Of a stretch of 64,000 bases of DNA, positions 21,122-30,725 are shown piece after piece. Made by a program: the position numbers and the translations under genes. The stretch is from CAWIHA01 sp963835855 (GTDB taxonomy: Bacteria; Acidobacteriota; Terriglobia; Bryobacterales; Bryobacteraceae): the NCBI GenBank assembly GCA_963835855.1, contig CAWIHA010000024.1, positions 25,520 through 89,519 on the forward strand, in the 5' to 3' direction. The notes beneath the pieces were generated by a model, which saw only the letters and a program-made list of their open reading frames with translations, ran no database searches and was not told where the DNA came from. Position 1 is the first letter of the stretch. Each line of letters begins with the position of its first letter.

Positions 21122-21439
21122 ATGGCAGACTACAGAGGCGAAAGAAGCGACCGGGGCGGGCGCCCCATCAGTTCCTCGCAGCAGCCCACCGGAACCGACA
21201 AGGCGGGCGGCGTGAAGAAGCAATATTTCCGGCGCAAGAAGCTGTGCCGGTTCTGCGTCGATAAGGTGGACGACATCAATTACAAGAACGAGCGCATGCT
21301 GAACTCGTTCATCAACGAGCGCGGCAGGATCGTCCCGCGCCGGCTTTCGGGCGTGTGCGCGCCGCACCAGAAGCGGCTCGCCGAGGCCATCAAGCGGGCG
21401 CGCAGCATCGCGCTGCTGCCGTTCACGCACCCGCTCTAA
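21122..21439 (+). CDS. rpsR: Ribosomal protein bS18
   Basis: 105 residues from ATG at 21122, chosen because AAGAAGGAG lies about 10 bases upstream. The N-terminal 30 residues are a polar extension; the core begins at KKQYFRRKKLCRFCVDKVDDINYKN. It carries a CRFC pair, the start of a zinc-binding version of bS18; a further Cys (SGVCAPHQKRL) fits a Cys-rich (C+) form. Confidence 0.95.
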   Translation: MADYRGERSDRGGRPISSSQQPTGTDKAGGVKKQYFRRKKLCRFCVDKVDDINYKNERMLNSFINERGRIVPRRLSGVCAPHQKRLAEAIKRARSIALLPFTHPL

Positions 21440-21458
21440 AGCGTCAGGAGATTCAGTC

Positions 21459-21905
21459 ATGGAAGTGATTCTCAGGGAAGACATCGATAAGCTGGGCGGC
21501 CGCGGCCAGATCGTTAAAGTCGCCGCCGGCTACGCCCGCAATTATTTGCTGCCCAAGCGCTTGGCTGTCGCCGCGACCGAAGCCAACAAGAAAATCGTCG
21601 AGCAGGAGCGCCAGGCGCACCTGCGCCGCGAAGCCAAGGAGACGGCTTCCGCCGAGGAGCTGGCGGGCATGATGGCCGGCCTAACGGTGACCATCGCGCA
21701 GAAGGCCGGCGAGCAGGACCAGCTTTTCGGCTCGGTCACCACCAAGGATATTGCCGATGCGCTCGAGCGGCAGGACTTCCATATCGACCGGCGCAAGATT
21801 CACCTCGCCGAACCCATCAAGCAACTCGGCCAATACCAGGTGCCGATTCGCCTGCACCGCGCCGTCACGGTAGACATCGCCGTCCAGGTGACCAGAGAAG
21901 AGTAG
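21459..21905 (+). CDS. rplI: Ribosomal protein bL9
   Basis: 148 residues, standard length. N-terminal rRNA-binding domain MEVILREDIDKLGGRGQIVK and AAGYARNYLLPKRLA, a connecting helix and C-terminal domain. It is last in the pth-rpsF-rpsR-rplI run; a GC hairpin (21935-21956) follows the stop codon. Confidence 0.96.
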   Translation: MEVILREDIDKLGGRGQIVKVAAGYARNYLLPKRLAVAATEANKKIVEQERQAHLRREAKETASAEELAGMMAGLTVTIAQKAGEQDQLFGSVTTKDIADALERQDFHIDRRKIHLAEPIKQLGQYQVPIRLHRAVTVDIAVQVTREE

Positions 21906-21934
21906 GGCCGGTGGGGAGACCGCTCCCTGACAGC

Positions 21935-21956
21935 CGCGGCTCGTAACGGAGCCGCG
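21935..21956 (+). terminator. GC hairpin after rplI
   Basis: CGCGGCTC and GAGCCGCG form a perfect 8-bp stem with a 6-base loop about 30 bp after the rplI stop codon. There is no T run, so intrinsic termination is uncertain; it may be a 3' stabilising hairpin. Confidence 0.35.
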
Positions 21957-22001
21957 CGCGTTAGCAAGCGGCAATCGCATTTTGGTGGAGCACATTAGAG
22001 C

Positions 22002-22277
22002 ATGAAGAATCCGCCGCATCCCGGAGGCTTTGTGCTGCGCCAGTGCATCGAGCCTTTGGGCGTGACCATAACGCAAGCTGCCGCAGCGCTGGGGGTGACG
22101 CGCACGACGCTTTCAGAACTGGTGAATGGGAAGCGTGGGGTTTCTCCCGAAATGGCCGTGAGGCTGTCGAAGGTGTTCGGCGGCAGCGCCCAGAGCTGGC
22201 TTGTGCAGCAAGCTCAGTACGACCTGGCGCACGTTCGTACTGGCAGAATGAAACTCAAGCGGCTGGAATGCGCATAG
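22002..22277 (+). CDS. higA: HigA-family antitoxin (XRE helix-turn-helix), apparently orphan
   Basis: 91 residues. The sequence follows the HigA pattern closely: HPGGFVLRQCIEPLGVTIT, AAAALGVTRTTLSELVNGKR, SPEMAVRLSKVFGGSAQSWL. HigA normally neutralises the HigB mRNase encoded just upstream. Only 96 bp separate this gene from rplI, too little for higB, and no higB relic was recognised. It is therefore an orphan antitoxin or a stand-alone regulator. Convergent with the AbiJ-like gene. Confidence 0.88.
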   Translation: MKNPPHPGGFVLRQCIEPLGVTITQAAAALGVTRTTLSELVNGKRGVSPEMAVRLSKVFGGSAQSWLVQQAQYDLAHVRTGRMKLKRLECA

Positions 22278-22301
22278 CCGCCGGCTTCCCCGGCGGGGTC
22301 G

Positions 22302-23175
22302 TCACTGCTGCGCTCCGGCGTGCTTTCGGTCCAGCAGCGTGCAAACGGCCGCACAGGTGGCCACGATGAATTCCGCTTCTTCCCGTGTAGGCTCCGTACC
22401 TTCCTTGCCGTGCCGTGCGCCTTGGTCCGAGGCATAACCGTAAATCCCATCCAGACTCTTCCTCAGCGCCGGATGGAAGAGACCGGAGTACCTGTCGAGA
22501 TATTTTCCGAGCGTCATAGCTTCGCCAGTAATCTCGCCCAATACGCATTCGACTGCACTAGTGGCTTGGGCAACTGCGCCGCTTGTATTGGGCTTCGGTC
22601 GTGTTGAAAGTGCGCTGATCGCAAATCGGATGTGTCCGGCCGCGGTTGGCTTTTCGTCTTGTTCCAGAACACTCACAGCAGTGTTTACCGTGCCCTCAAA
22701 TGTCTCATCACCGCGGGTCTTGATCACTCCGTTGCGGAGCTGCCAGCCGATTTCGGCGTAAGCAAAGTATTCGTTGATCTCGCCCTCAAACAGTAATGCA
22801 AGGCCTTGTGGGAAGAGGTGCTCAGTTTCCGGCGCTTCCTCTCGTAGCTTTAGAAATCGATAAATTGCCTCAACGATGTCGTAGACGCGAGACCAATGGC
22901 ATGTGTTTATTGCGCTCCGGACCGAATCAAGTTTGAACGTCCCCAGAGGTAACCGGAATTCGACTGAAATTCTGGACGGTCGCGGAAATGGGTAGTGGTT
23001 TCGGCTCAATACCATAGGGATCGAGCACCTGGGTAACAATTTTCAGAAGCACCGTGGAGTTAACCCGACGCATCGCCAGGTCAATAATCGGCATTCGGAG
23101 GTTACCAGGAAGTTCATCGCGGTAGCGGATGCCTTTGGGCCGGACGAATCCATGGCGTTCGGAAAAACGGGGCAT
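22302..23175 (-). pseudogene. AbiJ-like abortive-infection protein, frame broken
   Basis: Two frames together give one AbiJ-type protein. The N-terminal part (from ATG at 23175, or TTG at 23181) reads PRFSERHGFVRPKGIRYRDE, the AbiJ N-terminal-domain pattern. The C-terminal part, in another frame down to 22302, contains SGAVAQATSAVECVLGEITG, LGKYLDRYSGLFHPALRKSL and GIYGYASDQGARHG, the conserved C-terminal domain of these phage-defence proteins. The switch lies around 22965-22975 and needs one base removed (or two added) to give about 290 residues. It may be a true pseudogene or a sequencing insertion. A HEPN-like nuclease role is known or proposed for such domains, but activity cannot be judged here. 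Confidence 0.65.
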
Positions 23176-23373
23176 TTCCAAAGCCTATCAAACTTCCTGC
23201 CGGATAGTGCAACATAACCTCCTCTATGCTGCAGCAATCCCTTGATCGGTTGTCCATGGCCCACGGTCCGGCAGGATACTTTTATTGCAAACCTCACTGA
23301 GCGCTAGTGCGGCATTGCGAACTTGTGTTCCGGCGGTTGCTGCAGAGGTAAATGCTCCGCCGATGTTCCTGGG

Positions 23374-25182
23374 CTATGACTGCTTTCGCAGCGCGATGCC
23401 GAGCTCCCGCAATTGGCGTTCCGGCACCGCTGAGGGCGCGTCGCACATGAGGTCGGTTCCGCGCGCGGTTTTCGGGAACGGGATGACGTCGCGGATCGAA
23501 GTCTCGCCCGCCAGAATCATCACCAGCCGGTCGAGGCCGAGCGCGATGCCGCCGTGTGGCGGGGCACCGTACTCGAGCGCATCGAGCAGGAAGCCGAAGC
23601 GGCGGCGCGCCTCGTCTTCGGTGAAGCCAAGCGCCTGGAAGACTTTCCCCTGCACGTCCCGCCGGTGGATACGGATGGAGCCCGAACCCATCTCGACGCC
23701 GTTCAACACCAAGTCATAGGACTTGGCGCGGCAATGCGCTGGATCGGCCGTTAGCTTATCGAGATCCTCATCGTGCACCGAAGTGAAGGGGTGGTGCGCC
23801 GCATCCCAACGGCCCTCTTCCTCGTTCCACTCGAACATCGGGAAATCCACCACCCACAGGAAACGCAGATCCTGGGGGTCGAGCAGCTTGTGGCGCTCGT
23901 TGTACTTTTGCCCGGCGAAGAGCCGCAGTTGGCCGCAGGCCTCGAGCACAGTTTCCTCGGGACGGTGCTTGGCGGGCGCGTCCGGCCAGCCGGCCAGCAT
24001 CAGCAGGTCCTCCCCGGTTGCGCCCGTGCGCGCGCGCACTTCGGCCATGGGGACGGGGAAGTCGCGGTCGAGCCTCTTCACATCGTCGTACACGCGCAAC
24101 CCGCGCTCGCCGCCGAACGCCTTCAGCTCGTCGCGCTCGCGGCGGCTGATACCGCCGGCCTTCGGAACCACGATGGCAACCAGCGGAAGGTTCTCGCCGG
24201 TCAGTCCCGCGCCCGGGAAGAGATCCTCGACGGTATGGAACGGCGGCAGGCGGAGATCCGGCTTATCGCTGCCGTAGCTGCGCATCGCCTCGGCGTAAGT
24301 GAGGCGCGGGAACGGCGCGCGAACGCCGCAGCCGGCCGCCTGGCCAATCCGCTCCATCAGCGGCTCGATCACTTCGAAGATGCGCTCCTGTTGCGGGAAG
24401 GACATCTCCAGGTCGATTTGCGTGAACTCGGCCTGGCGGTCGGCGCGAAAATCTTCGTCGCGGAAACAGCGCACGATCTGAAAATACTTTTCGAAGCCGC
24501 TGACCATGAGCAGTTGCTTGAAGATCTGCGGCGATTGCGGCAGCGCGTAGAACGAGCCCGGCTGCACCCGGCTGGGCACCAGGTAATCGCGCGCGCCCTC
24601 GGGCGTCGAGCGCGTCAGAAACGGCGTTTCGATTTCGAGGAAGCCCTGCGAGTAAAGGAATTCGCGGATGGCGAAAGAGATCTTCGAGCGCAGAACGATG
24701 TTGCGCTGCATACGCGGCCGCCGCAGATCTACGTAGCGGTATTTCAGCCGCGCGTCCTCGCCGACATCGACTTCATCTTCCATCGGGAACGGCGGCGTGC
24801 GCGAATCGTTCAGGATCCAGAGCTTTTGGGCGGCGAGCTCGATTTCGCCGGTGGCCAGGTTCGGGTTCACCGTATCCGGCGAGCGCAAGGCCACGCGGCC
24901 CTCCACCGCGATGACGTACTCCGAGCGCAGGAACTCGGCCTTCCGGTGCACGGCGGCATCGGTATCCGCGCGAAAAACAATCTGGGTGACGCCTTCGCGG
25001 TCGCGCAGGTGGACGAAGATGACGCCGCCGAGGTCGCGGCGGCGGTGCACCCAGCCCATCAAAACGGCGTGCGCGCCTGCGTCCGCGGCGCGTAGCTCGC
25101 CGCAGGTGTGCGTGCGGCGCAAGCCGCCCAGAAAGTCGAGCGGCACAGCCGTTCCTGTCTGCTTCTCAAAATCGCCGGACAT
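23374..25182 (-). CDS. aspS: Aspartyl-tRNA synthetase
   Basis: 602 residues from ATG at 25182, chosen over the longer frame because GAGG lies 4 bases upstream and the protein length is then typical. Class II synthetase: N-terminal anticodon-binding OB fold (HTCGELRAADAGAHAVLMGW), motif 2 FRDEDFRADRQAEFTQID, bacterial GAD insertion and motif 3 GGIALGLDRLVMILAG. Whether it is discriminating, or also charges tRNA-Asn, is not decidable from this window. Confidence 0.96.
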   Translation of the reverse strand: MSGDFEKQTGTAVPLDFLGGLRRTHTCGELRAADAGAHAVLMGWVHRRRDLGGVIFVHLRDREGVTQIVFRADTDAAVHRKAEFLRSEYVIAVEGRVALRSPDTVNPNLATGEIELAAQKLWILNDSRTPPFPMEDEVDVGEDARLKYRYVDLRRPRMQRNIVLRSKISFAIREFLYSQGFLEIETPFLTRSTPEGARDYLVPSRVQPGSFYALPQSPQIFKQLLMVSGFEKYFQIVRCFRDEDFRADRQAEFTQIDLEMSFPQQERIFEVIEPLMERIGQAAGCGVRAPFPRLTYAEAMRSYGSDKPDLRLPPFHTVEDLFPGAGLTGENLPLVAIVVPKAGGISRRERDELKAFGGERGLRVYDDVKRLDRDFPVPMAEVRARTGATGEDLLMLAGWPDAPAKHRPEETVLEACGQLRLFAGQKYNERHKLLDPQDLRFLWVVDFPMFEWNEEEGRWDAAHHPFTSVHDEDLDKLTADPAHCRAKSYDLVLNGVEMGSGSIRIHRRDVQGKVFQALGFTEDEARRRFGFLLDALEYGAPPHGGIALGLDRLVMILAGETSIRDVIPFPKTARGTDLMCDAPSAVPERQLRELGIALRKQS

Positions 25183-25402
25183 GATTCCTCGAAATGAATG
25201 CGTGCTGCTGACGGCCCGGATCAAAATACCTCTTCCTTTTAAGCGTCTCCAATCACCTGGGCGCTGGGGTGAATGTCTGCGGACGCGGCGGTTTTTCGGA
25301 CCACGCCGCGCTAGGCGCGAATCATCGAGGTCTTTTGAAATCACCATGCTAGCACGGCGGCGCGGCCGGTCGTAGTCAATCGCGTTCCGCTACAATCTGG
25401 TT

Positions 25403-27487
25403 ATGTTGCAGGTACTGATCCTCGTCTTCGCACTGGCTGCGCCCGCGTTGGCGCAGAAGCCGTTCGATGTAAACGCTCTCCTCAAGCTGGCCCGCATCGA
25501 CGCCCCGCAGGTCTCGCCCGATGGCCGCTCGGTCGCCTTCACTGTGCAAACAATCGACCTCGACGCGAACACAAAGCCGAAGCAGATCTACGTGGTGCCG
25601 GTCCAAGGCGGTGCGCCGGTCGAGATCACGCACGCCGGCACGCTCAACGAGAGGCCGCGCTGGTCGCCCGATTCCAAGCACATTGCCTTCATCTCCGACC
25701 GCAGCGGCTCGGCCCAGGCGTGGCTCATGGACCGGGACGGCAACAACGCGCGGCAAGTAACGTCGCTCGCGACCGAAGCCGGCGGCTTGCTCTACTCGCC
25801 CGATGGCAAGAACCTCGTGTTCACGAGCGAGGTTTTCCCCGAGTGCGGCGCCGACGACGCCTGTAACAAGAAGCGGCTCGATGCCGAAAAGAGCTCGAGG
25901 GTAAAGGCGCGGACGTACACGGCATTGCTGTACCGGCACTGGACGCGCTGGCAATCCGAGCGGCGCAGCCACCTGCTCGTTGTGCCGGTGGCGGGCGGCG
26001 CGCCGAAGGATCTCACCCCAGGCAACCGCGACGTGCCCCCGTTCTCGCTCGGCGGTCCCGACGATTACGCGATTTCGCCGGATGGCTCGGAGGTCTGCTT
26101 CGTGATGATCTCCGATCCCGAGCCGGCCATCAGCACCAACTCCGACCTCTACGTGGTTTCCATCGCGGGCGGCGAGGCGAAGAAGATCACCGCGAACCCG
26201 GCCGCCGATAATTCGCCCGCGTATTCGCCCGACGGCAGGTATCTGGCGTGGCGCATGCAGGAGCGGCCCGGTTATGAAAGCGACCGCTGGCGGCTGGTGG
26301 TGCTCGAGCGCGCCACCGGCAAGCTCACCGGCCTCACGGACGCCGTGGACCGCTGGGTCACCGGGTTTGCCTGGTCGCCGGATTCCACCAAACTCTTCTT
26401 CACCATCGAGGATCGCGGCAGGCAAGGCGTGCAGATGGTGCCGGTCACCGGAGGCGGCGCCCTTACGATCATCGCCGGCAACGCGACCGACGATGATCTC
26501 CGGCTCACGCCGGACGGCAAGACGCTCGTCTACACCGAGCAGAGCGGCTCGCATCCGGCGGAGATTTTCGCGGCCGCAAGCGGCGGCTCTCCCATCGCTC
26601 TCACGCATCTCAACGACGCCTTCCTGGACGAGTTCCAACTTCCGCGGCTCGAGGAGTTCTCCGTCGAGGGCGTCGGCGGGACAACCGTGTACGGCTTTCT
26701 GCTGAAGCCGCCAGGCTTCGAGGAAGGGAAAAAATACCCCGTGCTGTTCCTGATTCACGGCGGGCCGCAGGGCGCGTGGGGCGAAGACTGGGGCTATCGC
26801 TGGAACCCGCAGGTGTTTGCCTCGGCCGGTTTTGTGGTGGTGATGCCGAACCCGCGCGGCTCGACGGGCTACGGCCAGAAGTTCATCGATGACATCAATT
26901 CCGATTGGGGCGGCAAGCCCTACGACGACATCATGGCCGTGGCCGATTACATCGAGAAGCAGCCCTGGGCCGACCCGGACCGGACCGCTGCGGCAGGTGG
27001 TTCCTACGGCGGCTACATGATGGATTGGATTCTCGGCCACACGCAGCGGTTCAAGGCGCTGGTGTCTCATGCGGGCGTTTTCGATCTGCGCAGCATGTTC
27101 GGCTCGACCGAGGAGCTGTGGTTCCCGCTGTGGGAGTTCCGCGGCGCGCCGTGGGACAACCCCGAGGTCTATGCGAAGTGGTCGCCCAGCTTTTACGCAA
27201 AAGACTTCCACACGCCGACGCTCGTGATCCACGGCGAGCAGGATTTCCGTGTGCCCTACACGCAAGGCCTGCAACTCTTCACTTCATTGCAGATTCAGAA
27301 GGTGCCCTCGAAGCTGCTCATCTACCCGGACGAGGGCCACTGGATTCTGAAGCCGCAGAACACGGTGCTCTGGTACCAGACATTCCTAGAGTGGGTGACG
27401 GAGTGGGTGAATAAGCCCGCCCCGCCGGTTGCGCCACCGCCGGTTGCCGCGCCACTCCCGCCGGCGCCGGCCGCGCCGGCGCAATAG
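25403..27487 (+). CDS. S9-family prolyl oligopeptidase/aminopeptidase, secreted
   Basis: 694 residues with an N-terminal signal peptide (VLILVFALAAPALAQ). Residues about 25-400 are a WD40/TolB-like beta-propeller with repeated SPDG motifs; the C-terminal part is the alpha/beta-hydrolase. The catalytic triad is Ser534 (GGSYGGYM), Asp614 (HGEQDFRVP) and His646 (DEGHWI). The end is a Pro/Ala-rich tail. Such enzymes degrade oligopeptides in the periplasm, a common feature of Acidobacteria that use protein-derived carbon. Divergent from aspS. Confidence 0.93.
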   Translation: MLQVLILVFALAAPALAQKPFDVNALLKLARIDAPQVSPDGRSVAFTVQTIDLDANTKPKQIYVVPVQGGAPVEITHAGTLNERPRWSPDSKHIAFISDRSGSAQAWLMDRDGNNARQVTSLATEAGGLLYSPDGKNLVFTSEVFPECGADDACNKKRLDAEKSSRVKARTYTALLYRHWTRWQSERRSHLLVVPVAGGAPKDLTPGNRDVPPFSLGGPDDYAISPDGSEVCFVMISDPEPAISTNSDLYVVSIAGGEAKKITANPAADNSPAYSPDGRYLAWRMQERPGYESDRWRLVVLERATGKLTGLTDAVDRWVTGFAWSPDSTKLFFTIEDRGRQGVQMVPVTGGGALTIIAGNATDDDLRLTPDGKTLVYTEQSGSHPAEIFAAASGGSPIALTHLNDAFLDEFQLPRLEEFSVEGVGGTTVYGFLLKPPGFEEGKKYPVLFLIHGGPQGAWGEDWGYRWNPQVFASAGFVVVMPNPRGSTGYGQKFIDDINSDWGGKPYDDIMAVADYIEKQPWADPDRTAAAGGSYGGYMMDWILGHTQRFKALVSHAGVFDLRSMFGSTEELWFPLWEFRGAPWDNPEVYAKWSPSFYAKDFHTPTLVIHGEQDFRVPYTQGLQLFTSLQIQKVPSKLLIYPDEGHWILKPQNTVLWYQTFLEWVTEWVNKPAPPVAPPPVAAPLPPAPAAPAQ

Positions 27488-27712
27488 GGCGCGTGAGCGA
27501 AACGCGGTTTTCGGCGACGATTGTCACGGGCCCAGGGAAACCAGCGTTTTCCGTTGGACCGGATTTTCCGTGGTCGGCTTCCAAGAGCAGGAATTGGCGC
27601 CAGGCACCGGTTTTGCGGCTCGGGCTTCCTGGCGCGGCCAGGGGGTTGCGCGCGGGCGAGGGCGCCCGCCCTACTTTCATGCTCCGTTGGTGACTAGCCG
27701 GCTCCGCGCCCT

Positions 27713-28570
27713 TTATGCCAGGCCGCACTCGAGCGCATTGATTTTCCCGGCGACGCTTAACAACAACTCCTCTTCGGCTTTGAGCTTCCCGCGCCGCGCT
27801 TCGGGGAGCCTGGCCCTGATTTCATCCAGATTCATCGGCTCTGCCGGCCCCGCCACCTGAAACCCCAGCATGTTCGCCAATCGACAGGACAGGTAGATTA
27901 CGGTGGCCACGTCGAAACGGTCCGCCGCCGGCTCGGCGTGGTGCCGCCCCGTGATTTCCAGGAACAGCGGCGGGAATTTCCAGTCCATCATTAGCCAGCG
28001 GCCCACTTCGCAATGGTCGATTTCAAACATGTTCCGCTCGCATTCGAGGACATCGCAGCCGCTCACGTCGGCCACTTCCAGCATACGCATGTAATCCTCT
28101 GGGTAGTTGGCCAGCAAGGCGAGCCGCCCGATGTCATGCATCAACCCCGCTGTGTAGCATTGGTCTTTGTCCAGCCAGCAAGCCGCGGCGATGTCCTCGG
28201 CCAGAAACGCGCAAGCCAGGCTGTGGCGCCAGCACCGCAACGCCGAAGGGAGTTGCAACGCCGAAGAAAGGAAATTCCGCAGCGTCACCATCATGACCAG
28301 CGATTTCAGCCGTTCCAGGCCCAGGATCGCGACCGCGTGCAGGATGCTGTGGACTGTCTGCCGGCAGCCGAGCAAAGAGGAATTGGACAGCTTGAGGACC
28401 TCGGCGGAAAAAGCGGGGTCCACGCGAATCATGTCGGCCACTCGCCGGAAGACGACGTCATCGGTCGAAACAAGCGTCATGAGCCGCGCTGCAACCGACG
28501 GGAGTGGTTGCAGCTTCTTGAGCACCCAGGGCTTCTCTCCCCGGACCGCCGTTTGAGCGATCACGCTCAC
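27713..28570 (-). CDS. HDOD-domain protein
   Basis: 285 residues. HDOD domains are HD-related but catalytically degenerate domains that act in signalling. Seen: LQPLPSVAARLMTLVS, LKLSNSSLLG and ILHAVAILGLERLKSLV are standard, followed by TAGLMHDIGRLALL with an intact HD pair and a later RHHAE. The retained HD and distal His may allow metal binding. No other domain is attached. Immediate neighbours (S9 peptidase convergent, Sua5 downstream on the same strand) give no functional hint. Confidence 0.9.
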   Translation of the reverse strand: MSVIAQTAVRGEKPWVLKKLQPLPSVAARLMTLVSTDDVVFRRVADMIRVDPAFSAEVLKLSNSSLLGCRQTVHSILHAVAILGLERLKSLVMMVTLRNFLSSALQLPSALRCWRHSLACAFLAEDIAAACWLDKDQCYTAGLMHDIGRLALLANYPEDYMRMLEVADVSGCDVLECERNMFEIDHCEVGRWLMMDWKFPPLFLEITGRHHAEPAADRFDVATVIYLSCRLANMLGFQVAGPAEPMNLDEIRARLPEARRGKLKAEEELLLSVAGKINALECGLA

Positions 28571-28621
28571 AAGGACCTTCCTCCCTAATGCGTTATCGGC
28601 CGTGGAGGTAAGGGTCTTTAA

Positions 28622-29620
28622 CTATCGTGTTGCCGCCCGCTCGAGCCGGTCGAGAATCGCGGCCCATTCCGGCCGCTCCGGTGGGCGTTCCACGGCGATC
28701 CAATCGAAGCCTTCGCGGTCGAGCCGGTGCAGAGCGCCATATAATGCGGTGGCATAGGCCTCGGGGTCGGCGGGTAGTGGAACCGTTCGGGCGGCGCCCA
28801 CGGCTGGAGTACCACCGATGCCCACGTATGCGCCTGAGCCCGTGCCGGGAAGCGCGCCGTCGCGCACCAAAACCAGCCGCGTCATCGGGCTGTAGTGGCG
28901 CGGGTGCATGCCCGGCGAGGGATGGCCCGCTCCGTTCTCGATCCGCCCGGCCACGGCGACCGGCCCGATCAACGCCTCGATCTCGAGCTGCGACACCATG
29001 CCTGGGCGCAATAGGGCCGCCTGCGTGCCAGCGAGCGACAGAACCGTGGATTCGATGCCGACGGTTGCCGGGCCGCCGTCCAGGATCAGATCAACGGCCG
29101 TGCCGAGGCCCGCGCGCACGTGCCCGGCCGTGGTGGGCGAGAGCTGAGAGAAGCGGTTGGCGCTCGGCGCCGCGATGGGAACGCCCGCCTCCCTGATTAA
29201 CTCGAGCGCAAGCGGATGGGCGGGGACGCGCAGCCCCACGGTGCCGAGCCCCGCCGTCACAATCTTCGGGATCTGCTCGCTCTTGGGGAGCACCAATGTC
29301 AGCGGCCCCGGCCAAAAGCGGCGCGCCAGCGTTTCCGCCTCGGGCGGCCACGCCGTTACGAGGGAGCGCGCCATTTCGATCGAAGCCACGTGCACAATCA
29401 GCGGGCTCGTGGGCGGTCTGCCTTTCGCCTCGTAGATGCGCGCGACGGCGGCGGCATCGAGCGCGTTCGCGCCCAGCCCGTAAACCGTTTCCGTCGGAAA
29501 CGCGACAAGCCCGCCCGCGCGAATCAGGGCAATGGCTTGCGCTAGGTCGTCTCTATTCAGGGAGGTCTTCCTTGCCGTCGCCGGCGATTCGGCCGGTGTG
29601 CTTGTAGACGAGGTACGCAT
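28622..29620 (-). CDS. tsaC: Sua5/TsaC threonylcarbamoyl-AMP synthase
   Basis: About 332 residues. Makes threonylcarbamoyl-AMP for the t6A37 modification of tRNA. The YrdC domain is clear (GGLVAFPTETVYGLGANA, then KGRPPTSPLIVH and PSANRFSQLSPT), followed by the C-terminal Sua5 domain (PGMHPRHYSP). The start is uncertain: the ATG at 29620 overlaps prfB by 68 bp, while the conserved part only begins near 29560, where a CTG has an AAGGA 8 bases upstream. The true start may be that CTG. The function is firm. Confidence 0.9.
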   Translation of the reverse strand: MRTSSTSTPAESPATARKTSLNRDDLAQAIALIRAGGLVAFPTETVYGLGANALDAAAVARIYEAKGRPPTSPLIVHVASIEMARSLVTAWPPEAETLARRFWPGPLTLVLPKSEQIPKIVTAGLGTVGLRVPAHPLALELIREAGVPIAAPSANRFSQLSPTTAGHVRAGLGTAVDLILDGGPATVGIESTVLSLAGTQAALLRPGMVSQLEIEALIGPVAVAGRIENGAGHPSPGMHPRHYSPMTRLVLVRDGALPGTGSGAYVGIGGTPAVGAARTVPLPADPEAYATALYGALHRLDREGFDWIAVERPPERPEWAAILDRLERAATR

Positions 29621-30681
29621 GCATGAGAGCGTCGAGGTCGCCGTCGAGTACGCGGTCCACATCGCCGATGCTCAGCTTGGTGCGGAGATCCTTCACCAGC
29701 CGGTAAGGCGCGAGCACGTAGCTGCGGATCTGGCTGCCGAAGTTGATGTCGGCTTTGCTGTCTTCAATCTTCCGCTCCGCGGCGCGCTTCTTCGCCATTT
29801 CATGCTCATAGAGCTTGGCGCGTAATTGCTTCAGCGCCATGTCCCGGTTCTTGTGTTGCGACCGCTCGTTCTGGCACTGCACGACGATATTGGTGGGCAG
29901 GTGGACCATGCGCACCGCGGAATCCGTGCGGTTAACGTGCTGGCCGCCCCGGCCGCCCGCCCGGAAGGTATCGACGCGCAGGTCTTCCGGCCGGATCTCG
30001 ATCTTGATCTCGTCGTCAATCTGCGGGTAGACGTACACCGATGCGAACGAGGTGTGCCGCCGCGCATTGGCGTCAAAGGGCGAGATGCGCACCAAGCGGT
30101 GCACTCCCACTTCCGATTGTAGCAGCCCGTAAGCGTTCTCGCCGTTGATCTCGAACGTCACGGATTTGATGCCAGCGCCTTCACCCTCCTGCCGGTCGGT
30201 GATGACGGTGGAGAAGCCCTTGCGTTCGGCCCAACGCAGGTACATGCGGAGCAGCATTTCCGCCCAGTCCTGGCTTTCGGTGCCCCCGGCGCCTGGATGA
30301 ATGGTTACGATGGCGCTGCGGAAATCGTTTTCCCCCGAAAGCAGCGTCTCGGTTTCGAGTTTCTCCAAATGCTCGGAGAACCTCTTCATCTCGCTTTCGA
30401 TTTCCCCGCCCACCTGCTCGCCTTCGCGCGAGAGCTCGAAAAGCGTATCGAGATCGGACATGGCCGATGCGACGCGCGCTTCATCCGCCAGCGTCTCCTC
30501 AAGCCGCTTGCGCTGTTGCAACAGCTTCTGGCTGGGCTGGCTCCAGAAATCGGGCGAGGTGACTTCCTTCTCGATCTCGGCTAATTGGGATTTCTTGGCG
30601 GGAGCGTCAAAGATAGCTCCGCACAACTTCAGCTTGCTGGCGGAGCGACAAATACTCCCGTTCGAGTTCTTCGAGGACCAT
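29553..30681 (-). CDS. prfB: Peptide chain release factor 2, programmed +1 frameshift
   Basis: RF2 recognises UAA and UGA stop codons. The gene starts at ATG 30681 (MVLEELEREYLSLRQQAEVV), reaches CTT TGA at 30612-30607, and continues in the +1 frame to 29553. The joined protein has 375 residues or so, normal for RF2. The GGQ motif for peptide release is present (AGGRGGQHVNRTDSAVR), and the SP(F)-type tripeptide region lies in LVRISPFDAN. This is the well-known autoregulatory frameshift, distinct from the accidental frame breaks elsewhere in this window. Confidence 0.96.
30606..30612 (-). promoter_or_regulatory. RF2 programmed frameshift site CTTTGAC
   Basis: On the minus strand the codons TAT CTT TGA C match the classical RF2 frameshift signal, with a GGAG Shine-Dalgarno-like stimulator a few bases upstream. 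When RF2 is scarce, ribosomes pause at TGA and slip +1 to read GAC. Confidence 0.93.
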
Positions 30682-30725
30682 AAGCTTTATTCTAGCGTCA
30701 AAGGATGGTTTCTCGAATTCTCGTC

